A DNA stretch of 64,000 nucleotides, taken from contig KN834749.1 in NCBI GenBank assembly GCA_000827265.1, positions 175,500-239,499 on the forward strand. The letters run 5' to 3'. Both the position numbers and the translations under genes were made by a program. Below the pieces are notes generated by a model that saw only the letters and a list, made by a program, of their open reading frames with translations, was not told where the DNA came from and ran no database searches. The DNA is from Collybiopsis luxurians FD-317 M1. Its lineage: Eukaryota > Basidiomycota > Agaricomycetes > Agaricales > Omphalotaceae. Of the stretch, positions 50,101 to 61,625 are shown piece by piece; position 1 is the stretch's first letter; the number at the start of each line of letters is the position of its first letter.

Positions 50101-53100
50101 ATCTCGCTTCGGATGCTCAAGTAAGAGAGGTAGGCAACTGAAACAGCCCATTAGTTGACGATTGAAAACAGAGGAGGAACAGACCAACTTTTTAGCGTGC
50201 TCAGCTATTCGATACACGTCTGATGCCGGACTTTCATGAAGCATCATTAAAATAATCTAAAAAAAACGTAGAGTTAATTCCCGCTGTCGAACATGACCCC
50301 ATTCCGCATACCCTCAGTGACATTTTAGATCTGGTTTCCTCCGAGAGATTGGCAACTTCCTCCGCTACAGCCTGTCGATACCGGTCATGGGAAAAGCTAC
50401 ACATGTCTCGAGCTCGCTGTATTAGCCATCCTTCATTGAGTGCAATCTGCATGCCTCGCATTGAATCACGACTCGCAGTACCGGGCCCAGGTGATTCAGC
50501 ATTGCGACGAAGATTCCAGAATGTATCCTCTTCGTCACTTCCGCTACTTCCGCTTGAATCTTCCCAATCCATCATTAGGGTAACCTCGGTTGGTTTGAAG
50601 CTAAGCCATGATCAGTAAACAGACAAGCCATATCATCAGTCAACCTACGTTTCGCCAAAGAAAATAGCCCATATCAAAAATTTGCGCGCCTCTTCAGGCA
50701 GCTCTCGGAATTGGGCAACGAGGAAGCTCAAGTCTGTTGGATCAGACTTGGGCTTACTATCCATACTGGCTGCGATATCTGCGATGTTGTACTCCCAGTG
50801 ATTGCGCTCCCAATTGAAGGTGATCTAGTACATATAGTCAGCAACGTTAAGAATCCATCCATACAAGTGTATGCCGACCTGATGACGACGCTGGAGAGTT
50901 GTAAGTATACTTCGCGCAGTAAAAGCATTCCCGCTCGACAGGGCGAACACAAACTGAGATAAAGGTGCTGAATCCTCTTTATTGCGATGCAAACTTTTAG
51001 AGACGAGGGCGTGAATTGCAGGATATGACAGCGGTTCCAGATTGATCCAGGTTGGGCGAGCGCGACTGCTGAACATTGAACGAACCCTTTCCACTACTTC
51101 ACTAATGGTCAGGTTAATACTGTGATAGAACACTAATTTTGATCAGCTGCGACTACTTACGCCTTGTCAGATCGTAGGGTTACAAAAATGAGCTTTTCGA
51201 AATGCTTGTGAGGTCCGAGCAATCGCACTTGAAAATAGTAATACGCACCATGCGACTTCTAGAGTTGAAGAGAGCCGAAACTACGTCTAAAGTCCTACAT
51301 TGAAAGTTCTTAATGGTCATCTCATCGTCAGAATTTAGCCGCTTACGACTCATCGGCCTCATGGATATCATCTAAGAACAGAGCGAATAAACGGGTATCT
51401 GCGATGACTGCGAAAACATTTTCCACCAGGCTCTGGAATCTCGCGCGAAGTTCCCTCGTGCTCAATGCTTCCCGTGGGGTGTCAAAATTAAGACCGAAAA
51501 GATTTAAGATATCTCTCAATTCCGGGGTTCCTTGATAGAGAAGGGGGATGTTATGGATTTGAGGTCCTAATCGATCCTTTAGCGCGGAAACAAAGCGGTG
51601 GACGTCCATCGAAAAGACCATAAGCTGTCGTAACACGGAGGAAAGACATCCTAATAAGGCGGCAAAAGGCGCCGAATCCGCGTTCTGAAACTTGGCTTGC
51701 CCCCAAAGACCATGAGCTGTAAAAATTAATGCCAACGCCCTGTATGAGAACCGGTCAACTCACATCGCCATTTTGCTTGGTTTATTAGAATCATAGAACT
51801 TTTCCCAACGCTAAATCGGGATAGTTCAGCAAGTGCAACTCATGCCAAATATAATGCAGTATATACCCTGGTGGTCCAACAAGGACGACAACCTGAGCTC
51901 TAGAGGACTTTGACCTCGGTCTGAGAGCGGCACGTCGGAGAACATCACTTGCTTGAATGGAGGAACTGAAGCTTAATGCGCTGTGGTCTTGAGTAGGAGA
52001 GTACCGTGGAGATACAGATTTGCGACTGCCGCTGTCGCCTGCTGCATGGCCGCCACTTTGCGAAAGCGACGTACTAGAGATGGAGTCCGCAACGTCATCT
52101 ACAGTACCGACGCCAGTCCCGGTATCCTGACTGCCGGAGGAAGATATAGCAATTACACCCTCGGAAGTCTGATGTCGAGCGAAAGAAGTATTTGTATTCC
52201 GAACTGAAGCAATTATGAGCGAATGAAGGCATCATATGGCTAGCCTTGTTTACTCACTAACGTTTCGTATGAGTTCCAGCTCTTTATCGCGTCCGAACAG
52301 TGCCAGAGGCATTGTGAAATCCTTCAGGCCGAATTGATGAACGAGTACGTGCTAGGTATATTGAACTGCGACGAACCATGAATCTATCTTTTAGAGCGAT
52401 ATCAAAGTGTGGAATGAGCTCAGCACCGTCAGACGTGGAGGATACTGTTGCGAGAAGGCGCCGTTGACATTCAAGTAGATCTTCCTTTAGACCGTAGGCG
52501 GACTGGTATCGTTGGTCAGGGTGTTTTGCAAGAAGCTAAAAAGACAAAAGTGAGATGGTGCCTCCCTTTATCCGGAAAGAATTGACGTACCTTGTCTACT
52601 ATATTGGCTAGAACCTGAGGGACATCTCTTCGCACTTCGTGTACAGGCATTGGCCGCTTTTGCACGATAGAATGTAGAAGTTCTAATGCACCTCCTTCGA
52701 ACGGCATCTGTCCTCTGCCGACAAGTAGTGTCCAAAAAAGAATTCCAAGGGAATAAAGATCCGTTCGTTGATCTTGAGTCATAGTCTCAATTGACCCGGT
52801 CTGCTCTGGCGCCAGATAACACAGAGCTTCTTTTACTTTAAGCTTCTCGCCCTCCTCAAAGGTCCGTAGTACCAAAGAGGACGGAGAACCATAATTTTCC
52901 AGAGACACGGCTCGATTTCCGAAATGAGCGAAACGCACAGTACCAGAATGTGCATTTAGATGAAAAGCGTTAGCTCGAATTTCTCGGTGTATTATGCCCT
53001 CCCTAGTTGATCTATTTGAAGATGCTCACGAGTAGAAAATTGAGCAACTCACTTGTGTATGACTTCCAAACAGAATGTCGCTTGGATAGCGAATCTTTGA

Positions 53101-53787
53101 ACCAGATTACATTAATTGTGAATTGTGAAGCTATCAAGGTGAATTTTCCATACGCACTCTAAGAATGTAGCCAGATCCACAACGTCGAAAGCCTCTATTT
53201 CTTGCTCAATATTCGCATCGTCCACATCCATCATAAACACGTCTCCATGAGAAGGCATATGGCTCGCACGCGATACGTCTGCCAGTAACAAATCGTTCAC
53301 CTTTGACGGGGGAAGGTATCTTCCAAGTAAATTCTGACCGGGGTGCACGAGAAGCAGAACTACAACATCGCCATAATCTCGAGGAATGGTAAGAAGCTCT
53401 ATCATTCTCAGCGTCGGCCTGAATGTTGTGCTGGAACTTGCGATTTTATTAAGACTAGAGGCATTCTGTCAGTTTACAAGACTCCTTAATCAGTTAAAAT
53501 AGACCCACATATGAGCCTCTCTCTCCAAACACATCGAGGCATTGGAATGCGCTGATCATCTTGTCAGCATAAGCAAAGTCCATGAAAAAAAATTTTAAAG
53601 AACCTGGAGCAATCTTGGCTAACACAGTTTCGGAATTTTTGAGACTGCTTCCTTCTGCCAGTCGGGTCATACTGCCAGTATCTTGCCATGGTCTTGCCTT
53701 TTCAAACGTGTAGCCGGGTACAGTTAGGAAACCATCCGACCGAAAGTGAAGAGTCGGTAGCGATGGCTGCCCAAATTTACGCTTCAT
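44169..53787 (-). CDS. Group-X hybrid histidine kinase (kinase-like + AAA + GAF + HisKA + HATPase + receiver)
   Basis: A very large sensor kinase (roughly 2,300 residues, more than 25 exons). It starts MKRKFGQPSLPTLHFRSDGF. A Ser/Thr-kinase-like domain lies at about 53.4-52.5 kb (AAEG-type start; ALCYLAPEQTG; DLYSLGILFWTLLVG). An AAA/NTPase domain follows with Walker A GPPGVGKSS (split by an intron near 51810-51880) and the Walker-B-like LFALFLDDIHEAD. A long helical region comes next, then a GAF domain (47.4-46.7 kb), the HisKA H-box (FLASMSHELRTP, 46.45 kb), the HATPase N-box (MNLIGNAVKF) and G-box (GGTGLGLSIS). Last are a degenerate receiver-like segment and a true receiver (LFDHHMPICDG, with FFSKPLRKSD). 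It ends LASLLSMFGSPRP. The order matches fungal group-X kinases such as S. pombe Mak2/Mak3, which signal oxidative stress through a His-Asp relay. The kinase-like domain lacks catalytic residues. Confidence 0.9.
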
Positions 53788-54128
53788 GAACTATTGGCGG
53801 CTCCTAATATAAAGGTGCCCTACCGTGAGGGAGTCGGAACAAGTAACGGCAAACAAGTAATAGCAGACGCAGGTGTTCGGGATAGATAGGGCAACTTTAG
53901 CTAGCAGAGATTGAACCTGTTGACCAAAACCTGTTGATGCAATGACGTATAACATCTAAACTCAAACGAGACCTCAAGCTGACAAGCTCAACCAAACATT
54001 CAACAGGCCTAGGCAAGGGCTGGACAACATCTTTCGCAATGTTCGACAACGTATTTATCATAAAATACAAGAGTAAAAAAAAGACGTTATGTAAAGTATT
54101 GAGACAACAGACGATCAATGGACAAGGT
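53788..54128. other. Intergenic region upstream of the histidine kinase
   Basis: These 341 bases hold the 3' flank of SUB2 and the promoter of the histidine kinase, both on the minus strand. A minus-strand frame at 53897-54118 does not begin with a proper start and shows no known protein. No clear regulatory element is recognised. Confidence 0.5.
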
Positions 54129-56200
54129 TTACGAAGTCACTGGAGGGAAATTGTTTTTTAAAAAATTTGATTCTAAATGCTTGAGAAAAGACCTACTGTA
54201 ACTAGCTGGGTCAATGTGGTCTGGAAGCTCAGGTACCGCAACCTCGAATCGAGCTTGAATTTGATTCATGACCGTCTGGTCCTCGTCAGTGGAGACAAAG
54301 GTAATCGCGAGACCTTTGGTACCGAAACGACCAGCACGCCTGAGCCGAGATATTCAGCGTCAGACCTTGAAAAGAAAGAGACAGACACTTACCCAACACG
54401 ATGAAGGTAACTGTCAGCATCCGGGGGGCAGTCGTAATTGATGACAATATTGACCCGCTCGACATCGATACCCCGTCCGAAAATATCGGTAGCTACAAGT
54501 ATACGCTTCTCGAAAGCTTTGAAGGCAGTATACCGACTGATTCTGCATTTCGAGACAAAAAGAATATGAGAATGGATAGACTTAATGCGAATAACATCGA
54601 CTTGCCGTTCTTCCTGCTGCAGTCCAGAGTGGATGCTGATGCTCGGGAAATTGCAACTGACGAGGAGTTTGTCCAGCTCTATCGCTCGAGCAACCGACTT
54701 GACGAAAATGACAACCTACACAGACAGTAAGTGGTAAACCTAGACGATAAGACGGAGTTACTCACTTGGTTAAATTCAAGAGTGTCAAGAAGCTCATTAA
54801 GCTTCTTGTTTTTTTCCTTCTCTTCGAGTTTAACATAGTGCTGCTGAAGCCCGTGTAGTGTCAGTTTTGTTTCATCGTCGACGAATATTTCAAGAGGCTA
54901 CATATATCAAATCAGTGATGAGTACAAACGGAAAACACCAACACACACATTGGACATGAATTTTTTGCATGTCGTCCTAATTTCCTTGGCAAGGGTTGCA
55001 CTGAACATCATAACTTGCTTGTGGTGAGGGGTGGATCGAAATATTTCTTGGACGTCGCGTCGCATGTCTGGTAGGACGATGGCGTGATCAGAATTGAGCC
55101 GTCGCACGATTCGGGAAGGATAAAAGAGTAAAAAAACCACAAGAACATAATAAATCAATGTCGGAGATAGCGGCATGCGGCTTGATGTGGAGGAAATCTT
55201 GCAGAGTGCCAGTCGATCCTTTTCGGCTGATTCGTCGCGTGTTGTCTCTCAAAAGACCCACAACCCTCAACCTCGACTAGCCCCCAGCTCCGAGCCCAGA
55301 TCCCCAAAGTACCCAAATGGTAATGAAGGATATGCCACCACCAACGAAAGGCTTATTATGAAGAGTGAAACACCACATGACGGCAGTCGGTGCATCGTCC
55401 AAAGTATGACGAACAAATATGAGGATGATGGGGGGATCTATGTGTGGAGGCCCAAACTTGTATATGACTAACCAAGCTGTTCCAACATTTTGTCGCACTC
55501 GTCCAAAACGAAGTGCTTTACGTTCTTCGCATCCAAAACCTTGTCTCTCGCTAAAGCATTGAGCCTTCCGGGGGTGGCAACGACGATATGTGGACATTTG
55601 GCCTTGTCACGGAGAATTTCTGCATCTTTTGAAACCGGAGTGCCGCCGTAAAAGGTGCTGATTCGGACGTCAGGCATGTATTTGGCGAACCGAGTGTATT
55701 CGTTTTTGATTTGGAAGGCGAGTTCACGAGTGTGACAGAGCACGAGTACTGAGACTTGGCCGTTGACAGGCTCGAGCTGCTGCAGTGTGGCGAGAACAAA
55801 CACAGCAGTCTTGCCGTGACCCGACTTGGCCTGACACAAGACATCCATTCCAAGGACTGCTTGAGGAATACATTCCTGCTGGACTGTAAAAAATTTAGCT
55901 ACGGTCGCAAGACACATTCCTTCTAATTCACCTTCTGAAGGATGCTCGAAACCGAGATCACTTATGGCACGCAAGAGCTCAGGCTTCAATAGAAAGTCCC
56001 TGGTGCCATTATTGGGTCTAACTGAACTTTCAAAGACGGTTTACTGACCTAAAACCAGTCGAATGGATGCCAGAAAAGTTTTTTTTGTCCTTTTCGTCGT
56101 CTGCTCCGCCAGCGGCAACACCGTTAGTGCCGGCAGCTGGAATTGGAAGGTCATGCTCGTCCTCGTAGTCGATGAGATCTTCGTTGTCGGCGGCGCTCAT
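54129..56200 (-). CDS. SUB2: ATP-dependent RNA helicase SUB2/UAP56
   Basis: A DEAD-box (DECD) helicase acting in spliceosome assembly and, in the TREX complex, in mRNA export. The start reads [20 protein letters not shown]. The Q-motif region [20 protein letters not shown] is followed by Walker [13 protein letters not shown], then [22 protein letters not shown] and FSATL. Motifs of the second helicase domain follow: [47 protein letters not shown]. It ends ASYMTS, completed by a last 10-nt exon before TAA at 54129. One intron is 405 nt (55068-55472), splitting MLEQL from [10 protein letters not shown]; nearly all others are about 50 nt. It is divergent from the GBP2-like gene (161 bp between starts). 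Confidence 0.95.
55068..55472 (-). other. Unusually long (405 nt) intron in SUB2
   Basis: The donor GTTAGT follows CTTG and the acceptor is CTACCAG before ACATGCGACG, restoring LDMRRD. Retention gives a stop codon (TAG) almost at once. I looked for C/D (RTGATGA/CTGA) or H/ACA snoRNA boxes in the sense direction and found none convincing, so the extra length is unexplained. Confidence 0.75.
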
Positions 56201-56256
56201 GGTCGAAAGTCAAAGAAGAAAAAAAAAAAAGAGGTGGAGTGAAAAGGCAAGAGATG

Positions 56257-56272
56257 TTTGTTTGTTTGTTTG
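56257..56272. repeat. (TTTG)4 microsatellite in the SUB2/GBP2 divergent promoter
   Basis: Four perfect TTTG units sit between the two start codons, next to an A-run (about 56218-56230). An E-box core CACGTG follows at about 56306-56311. Poly(dA) tracts of this kind often mark nucleosome-free divergent promoters in fungi. Whether the tetranucleotide is functional is unknown. Confidence 0.6.
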
Positions 56273-56361
56273 TTCTCAGACGCTAGGTAAAGCTGTGCTC
56301 GCTGCACGTGCCACCAAAAATTCACAGCAATTCCTCCTTCTTCTATAACTAAAAGTTCCTA

Positions 56362-58569
56362 ATGGACGTCGCAGAAAGTAAGGATGACCGCAGAGATTAT
56401 GACAGGGATAGAGACCGCGAGCGCGACAGAGATCGTAGGACTGAAAGGCGAGACAGCGGTGAGTTTTGGAAAAAAAAAAAAAATTTCTTCCAATATTCTC
56501 GCAATTAACTTGGCCTCAGGTCGTCGTCGAGGTGACCATTGGGAACCTGAAGAACGTCGAAATGGAGATGTAAGTATGTTTCCGCTATTTGAAGAAAGAA
56601 TCTGTTAAGCCAAGTTGTGTAGCGCCGCCGACGTTCTCGTTCTCGCTCCCGTTCTCGCCGACGCTCTGCCTCGCCTCGTCGGCGAAACCGTCGTTCGCGT
56701 TCGCGGACTCGGTCAAGAAGTCCACGATCCCGAAGTCGCTCTCGAAGCAGGGATCGCAAAGGCACCGAGTCTTTTGCTCGTTCTTTAGGCGGACCTATGA
56801 ATGCCGATCACGAAGAGGCAGCCGAATTTGCAAAAATCAGCAAGAGAGAAAACCGAGTCTACGTCGGCAACCTCAGCTACGACGTCAGATACCGGGATCT
56901 CATGGAATTCATGAGGGGAGGTGGGTTGGGGATCTTAAAGTCTTTCGTATATTTGAGTCCGTTGCGGAGAGTTGTGGCCGAGATATTTTTTTTGATTCTC
57001 GAAGCGTATGGTCTGGGAAGGCAAGAGGCTAACTGGACTGATATTGTTCGAGTTGCGGGGGGCGACTGTTCTTTTTTGTTTGGAAACTGGAGATGCTGAG
57101 AGGATATTGATGGGATTTTCTTTTTGGGATTGGCAGCTGGAGAAGTTCTTTTCGCCGAAGTCTTAGTCACACCCATGGGGGTCTCCAAAGGTTGCGGGTA
57201 TGTTCAGCGTATTTCCTTTGTCTTACATGATTGACTCATAAACTCAATAGGATTGTAGAATTCGCGTCTACCGAAGATGCCCAACGTGCTATCCGTGAGC
57301 TTTCTGAGATGACACTCCTCGGACGCCCAGTCTACATCCGAGAGGTAAAGCTTCACCTTTTTATGTGCACATCAAATTCATTGCGTACACAGGATCGTGA
57401 AAATGAATCTCGATTTGGGGCCACACCAGTTCCGGGTAAAATGGGAATGGCTATGGCAGGGCAAGGCTTCAATGCTCCTCCACCCCCTCGTCCCGCCTCG
57501 CACAATCATTTTGGACACACCAATCCTGGAAATCAACTTTACGTTGGAAACGTGAGTTTCGGAAATTTTTGATGTCTAAATGCATACTGATCTGCCTTTC
57601 TGTCAGCTTCCCTACCAGGCTGGATGGCAAGACCTCAAAGACTTGTTCCGTACTGCTGGTAATATTATACGCGCTGACATCAACATTGGCGCAGATGGGC
57701 GCCCAAAAGGCTCTGGCACCGTCGTCTTTGAAACCGCGAAAGACGCTCAACAAGCCATCAGTATGCTTCCGCTTCTATTCGATAAAGAGTGATGTTGATC
57801 CTGTCCTAGGCATGTATCATGGATTTGACTGGTACGGTCGTATTCTGGAAGTTCGAGAGGTAAGGTGATCTGCCCAATTTTCCTGCTGATTGCTGCAACT
57901 TTATCTAGGACCGTTTCGCTGGACTATCTGGGCCTGGTCGGGGTGGCTTCCGTGGAGGCTTCCGTGGAGGTTTCCGTGGCGGCTTCAGAGGTGGCTTCAG
58001 AGGTGGTATGCGTGGTGGTTTCAATGGACCAGGTCGCGATTTCTCTAATAGGGATCTCTATGCCGACTATTCCGGCCCCGATCAACAAGGTGCCGGCATG
58101 AGGATGGATGGATATGGCGGCTTTGGCGGCGGCGGCATGGGATACCAGGGTGCTGGTGGATATGTCGAGCCAGAGCCTAGTCAGCAAATCATGGTCCGCA
58201 ATGTGGGTGGCATTTCATTTTCTTTTTGTTCTTCCTCAACTTCATCCAGTTACCGTGGTCTACTGCAAATGAAGATCTGGTTGAACTCTTTGAAACCACT
58301 GGCCAAGTTGAATTGGCAGAGATTCTTTTCGAAGGAACTCGATCCAAGGGTTGTGGTGTCGTTCAGTTTGCGCAAGTTACGGAAGCCGAAACTGCTATCG
58401 GTAAGGTATTTTGGGGTTCTCGTTATACGTCAGTCTAATCCATTCCGTAGCTAAATTCCAACAATACATGTATGGTGGAAGACCTTTGGATGTTCGTTTC
58501 AATGACCGTTGGCACACATTCACTCCGTCTGCTGCCAAAGGTGGGCAAGCGATGCAAGCAGATTCCTGA
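56362..58569 (+). CDS. GBP2: RNA-binding SR-like protein, GBP2/HRB1 type (three RRMs)
   Basis: A shuttling mRNP protein; in yeast Gbp2 and Hrb1 bind TREX and monitor mRNA quality. The N-terminus is RD/RS-rich (MDVAESKDDRRDYDRDRDRE; then RRRRSRSRSRSRRRSASPRR). RRM1 is VYVGNLSYDVRYRDLMEFM, then, after a 216-nt intron, AGEVLFAEVLVTPMGVSKGC and GIVEFASTEDAQRAI. RRM2 is LYVGNLPYQAGWQDLKDLFR through GSGTVVFETAKDAQQAI. An RGG-like linker follows (GGFRGG repeats). RRM3 is IMVRNLPWSTANEDLVELFE through GCGVVQFAQVTEAETAI. It ends AAKGGQAMQADS. The RS region plus three RRMs in this order fits Gbp2/Hrb1; other SR proteins usually have one or two RRMs at the N-terminus. Confidence 0.9.
56921..57136 (+). 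other. Unusually long (216 nt) intron inside RRM1 of the GBP2-like gene
   Basis: The donor GTGGGT follows ATGAGGGGAG and the acceptor is TTGGCAG before CTGGAGAAG, restoring RGAGEVLFAEV. Most introns in this window are 45-70 nt. If retained, the frame runs on for about 59 codons and stops at about 57097-57099, so an unspliced transcript would encode only the RS region and part of RRM1. Confidence 0.75.
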
Positions 58570-58630
58570 AGTTTCAGATCTGTTTATTATATGTATTCGT
58601 TCACGAAGAAAATATCTTTACTGTACGTTG

Positions 58631-61625
58631 TCATATGTTGACAATCAAAGACGTAGCTCTTTGAATCAATTGTTCATTACCTCCGCTCCGCAAGAAGTCC
58701 AGAGATTTGTATAACAGATCGTCGAGTAGTTCCCTCTGATTCCCCATCTGCTGTGTGATGTACGCTACAGCGAGTGCCGTAGCCCATGCTGTTTCGCCCA
58801 CTCCAAGTCTTCTAAATTCATTGAATGCCCTGTCGCCTACTACTGATCGAAGGTGGTCATCCAAAGGGTATGAACCATCAGACTGCTGCTCCTTTACCAC
58901 TTCCAGGACACTTGATTGCAACGGTGGTGGCGGTGGAGCAGAAGCAGCTGCGGGTGGACGCGGGGGGAAAAGCGGTCGCACGTGGGGTGGGGCGAAGCGG
59001 ACGGGGACGAATTGGGGCGCAGGACTACGTTCCATCTCCTCGGATATGGGGGAAGATGGTTCGGTCCAATCACTCCAGTCAGAATCCGACCCTCCTCCTA
59101 GTCCCAGAAGAGAGCTGAGTGTGGTAAATGTCCGTGCGCTGTTTGAGCTTTCATAACCGTTATCTGGGTCATCATCGCGGCGAATTGAAGCAGAAACCGA
59201 AGATTCTTCCGGCCATGCACCCGGCATTCCGATGGATGCACCTGTTGCTGCGAAAAGGGACCCCAAACCAGACACGACATCATTGTACAGTGTGCCCAAA
59301 GGTGAGCCAGCAGCTACGTCCGCATTATCGTTTTGGTTTGACGAAGGATTGACCTGAGGTCCATGAGTCCAATTCCCAAAGTCAACTTGACGGCGTTCTC
59401 TTGCATATCCCATGTCCCTTCCTGAATCTACCGCAATAAATGACGTATGACGACTAGCAAGCTGGTACGTTTCACCGAGTCGAATGATCGCTGCCTCGTG
59501 TAGCTCCTCGACCGAGTGTAATCTCCCTGGAACAGGCATATACAATGGAAGAGGTGCTCGGCCGGAATCGTGCTCTTGAATCATTCGCCAGGCACAAAGT
59601 GTGTGAATCGTTGGCAGCCCAGGCTCCAGGTCTGTTAGCTGCACCCCTCGAATCGGTACCCGCCATTCGAATGGCTCTCCTGTATCATCGAGATTTCCAC
59701 GAAGGACCACTTCGTCGGGGACTCTAACTCTCTTCAGTCGAAGGATTGCATATACGGTGAAACGCACGCCAGCATGGATATCATCGATTCGGGTGGGCGC
59801 TTGTTGGAGGACAGGAAACGACCGTAGACGTGCGGTTCGCTGGGAAGATGAGCTAGTGGAGAAAGAGACTGAGTTAGCGGCCGATACTAAGTACTCTTCC
59901 GAGAGACCCCAATCGATTGATACATTCTTAATGAAAGGAGTTCGACCGGCTCGGAGTAGACGAGCACATTTGGACGTGATGCTTTCTGCTTCATGAGCAA
60001 AAAGACATATCCCCTTTCCAGCTGCAGCTATTCCTTCACACATTGCAGTCGAAACGCCATCCCCAATACCTAAGTGAATGTCAGCAGTAGAGCTGACACG
60101 AAATGAACTCCTATTCTCATACCTAGCACGTAGACATGCAGCGGAGCAGAGGCTGGGGAACTGTCAGTTGCGTTTCGGACCAACCTGGTAGTGCTATCGA
60201 TATCATGAGACTGCAATGTATCAGTCAGTGAAGTTCAGGGTTAGATTCCGGAGATGTTACCTCTCCATCCGTCAAAAGAAAAACAGCCGTCGCAATATCT
60301 GAGCGACGAGAGCTTAGGACGTTTCGTAAGGCATTGAAGATCTCCGTTCCACCAAAGTTGGCTTCCATTCGATCAACCGTGCTCGTCTACTATCAAATTA
60401 GTCTGTTGGGACTGAGCACTGAGATTACTTTTGCTTACCGCAATATCTAGGGTATGCTGAGTATACATTTGACTATCACCCCAGAGACTATCCGTGGTGC
60501 TACCAAAGCTAACGATATTGAAAAAAGAGTTGTTTTGCGGAAGCATTCGGAGAAGCATTCCAAGTGTGCGTTTCGCTGTATCAATCCGGTCATGTTCCAT
60601 GCTGCCGCTTCTGTCGACAACAAAGATGTATTCCTGCGCTCGGTTCGAAACCAGATTGAATTTGGGTACTACTGCTAATTGCAAAGCCAGACTTGCTTTG
60701 CGATCTGGATCGCCTTCCAGCTCAGCAAAACAGCGAGGAGAATCTAACTTCTCGGCCTCAACAACGAGGATGAAATCGCGATTCAGAAAGGATTTCGACC
60801 GATATTTGACTGTAGCTCTACGTCGCGATGGGCGATTTTGATGAGTGGGATATTTACTGGTGACAATTTCATCTGGATGAGTTGGACAGGCGATATTCAA
60901 TATGCGTCCGCTCGTTTGAACATCGACGTTGATTCTGACTCGAGTACCGTGAGCTGGCTGCGAAGATCCGACAAGGTCTTGGGGGAGTTCACCGTAGCGC
61001 TGGCCTACATGCATGGGAAGGTGGAAACGAATTTGGTCCGTGTTTTCATTCATCAGATCCATGACATACTATGGAAGTGTTGAAAGGGATCATATATTAA
61101 TGGATGGAGTACACTTACCACTAATTTCGTTTCCACCGTTTGGAAGGCTGGGATAGAACCTATCGATATAGTGAATACTGCGGCGGAGATTAGAACGCCA
61201 CTTTTTACACTTGATGAGGTATACAAACTATCGTCAGTGATCCATTTCAAAAGAGACGCTTCTCTGCCTTCCTGAACAGCTCTCTCAAACTCTTCTACAG
61301 CCACTTTATTATCTTTGGAAACACCTTTGATCATTCTACCATCGCCCAATCGCATCTCGAAAGCACAAATGGCTGCCGATGCAGGGACAGGGAAGTGATA
61401 AACAGCTTTACTTGTGGCGTGTTCAGAAAAGTTCGCGAATGTCTGGGCTAAGGTCACCCTGGCAGAAACTGGGAATCATGTCAATTCGAGTTCTGCAGTG
61501 CCGAGTGAGAACTTACTGTCGATGATCAGGACATGAATGCGAGCCTCTTCGAGAGGAAGATGTACCAGATCGCCATTCTGGACACCTGCGTTGTGCACGA
61601 TTCCACTGCTAGAGTGCATTGACAT
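58631..61625 (-). CDS. VIT and von Willebrand factor A domain protein
   Basis: The N-terminus (start placed at MSMHSSSGIVHNAGVQNGD) leads into a VIT domain: VHLPLEEARIHVLIID, VTLAQTFANFSEHATSKAVY and VYHFPVPASAAICAFEMRLG with GRMIKG. A VWA domain follows with an intact MIDAS DRSGSM (VDRSGSMEHDRIDTAKRTL) and SFFNIVSFGS. The C-terminal exon (58631-60043) is long: VLGIGDG-type end of the VWA, a beta-rich region, then a Pro/Ser-rich low-complexity linker (FPPRPPAAASAPPPPPLQSS). A helical region follows (DDHLRSVVGDRAFNEF, GVGETAWATALAVAYI) and resembles the tail of VWA5-type proteins. Such VIT-VWA proteins are widespread in fungi, but their role is not established; inter-alpha-trypsin-like surface binding is only an analogy. 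No signal peptide is evident. The start is uncertain. Confidence 0.85.

Noticed and set aside
53897..54118. Minus-strand ORF upstream of the histidine kinase as an extra N-terminal exon
   Set aside because: It is not ATG-initiated at the listed end, and the kinase already has a good start at 53787.
55175..55471. 98-codon plus-strand ORF inside the SUB2 intron, as a possible nested gene
   Set aside because: It has no recognisable domain and an unremarkable composition. The sense-strand intron explains the region, though the intron length remains unexplained.
55068..55472. Intron-encoded snoRNA in SUB2
   Set aside because: No convincing box C/D or H/ACA elements with matching stems were seen in the sense direction.
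56505..56765. Arg/Glu-rich minus-strand ORF
   Set aside because: It is the reverse complement of the RS-repeat exon of the GBP2-like gene.
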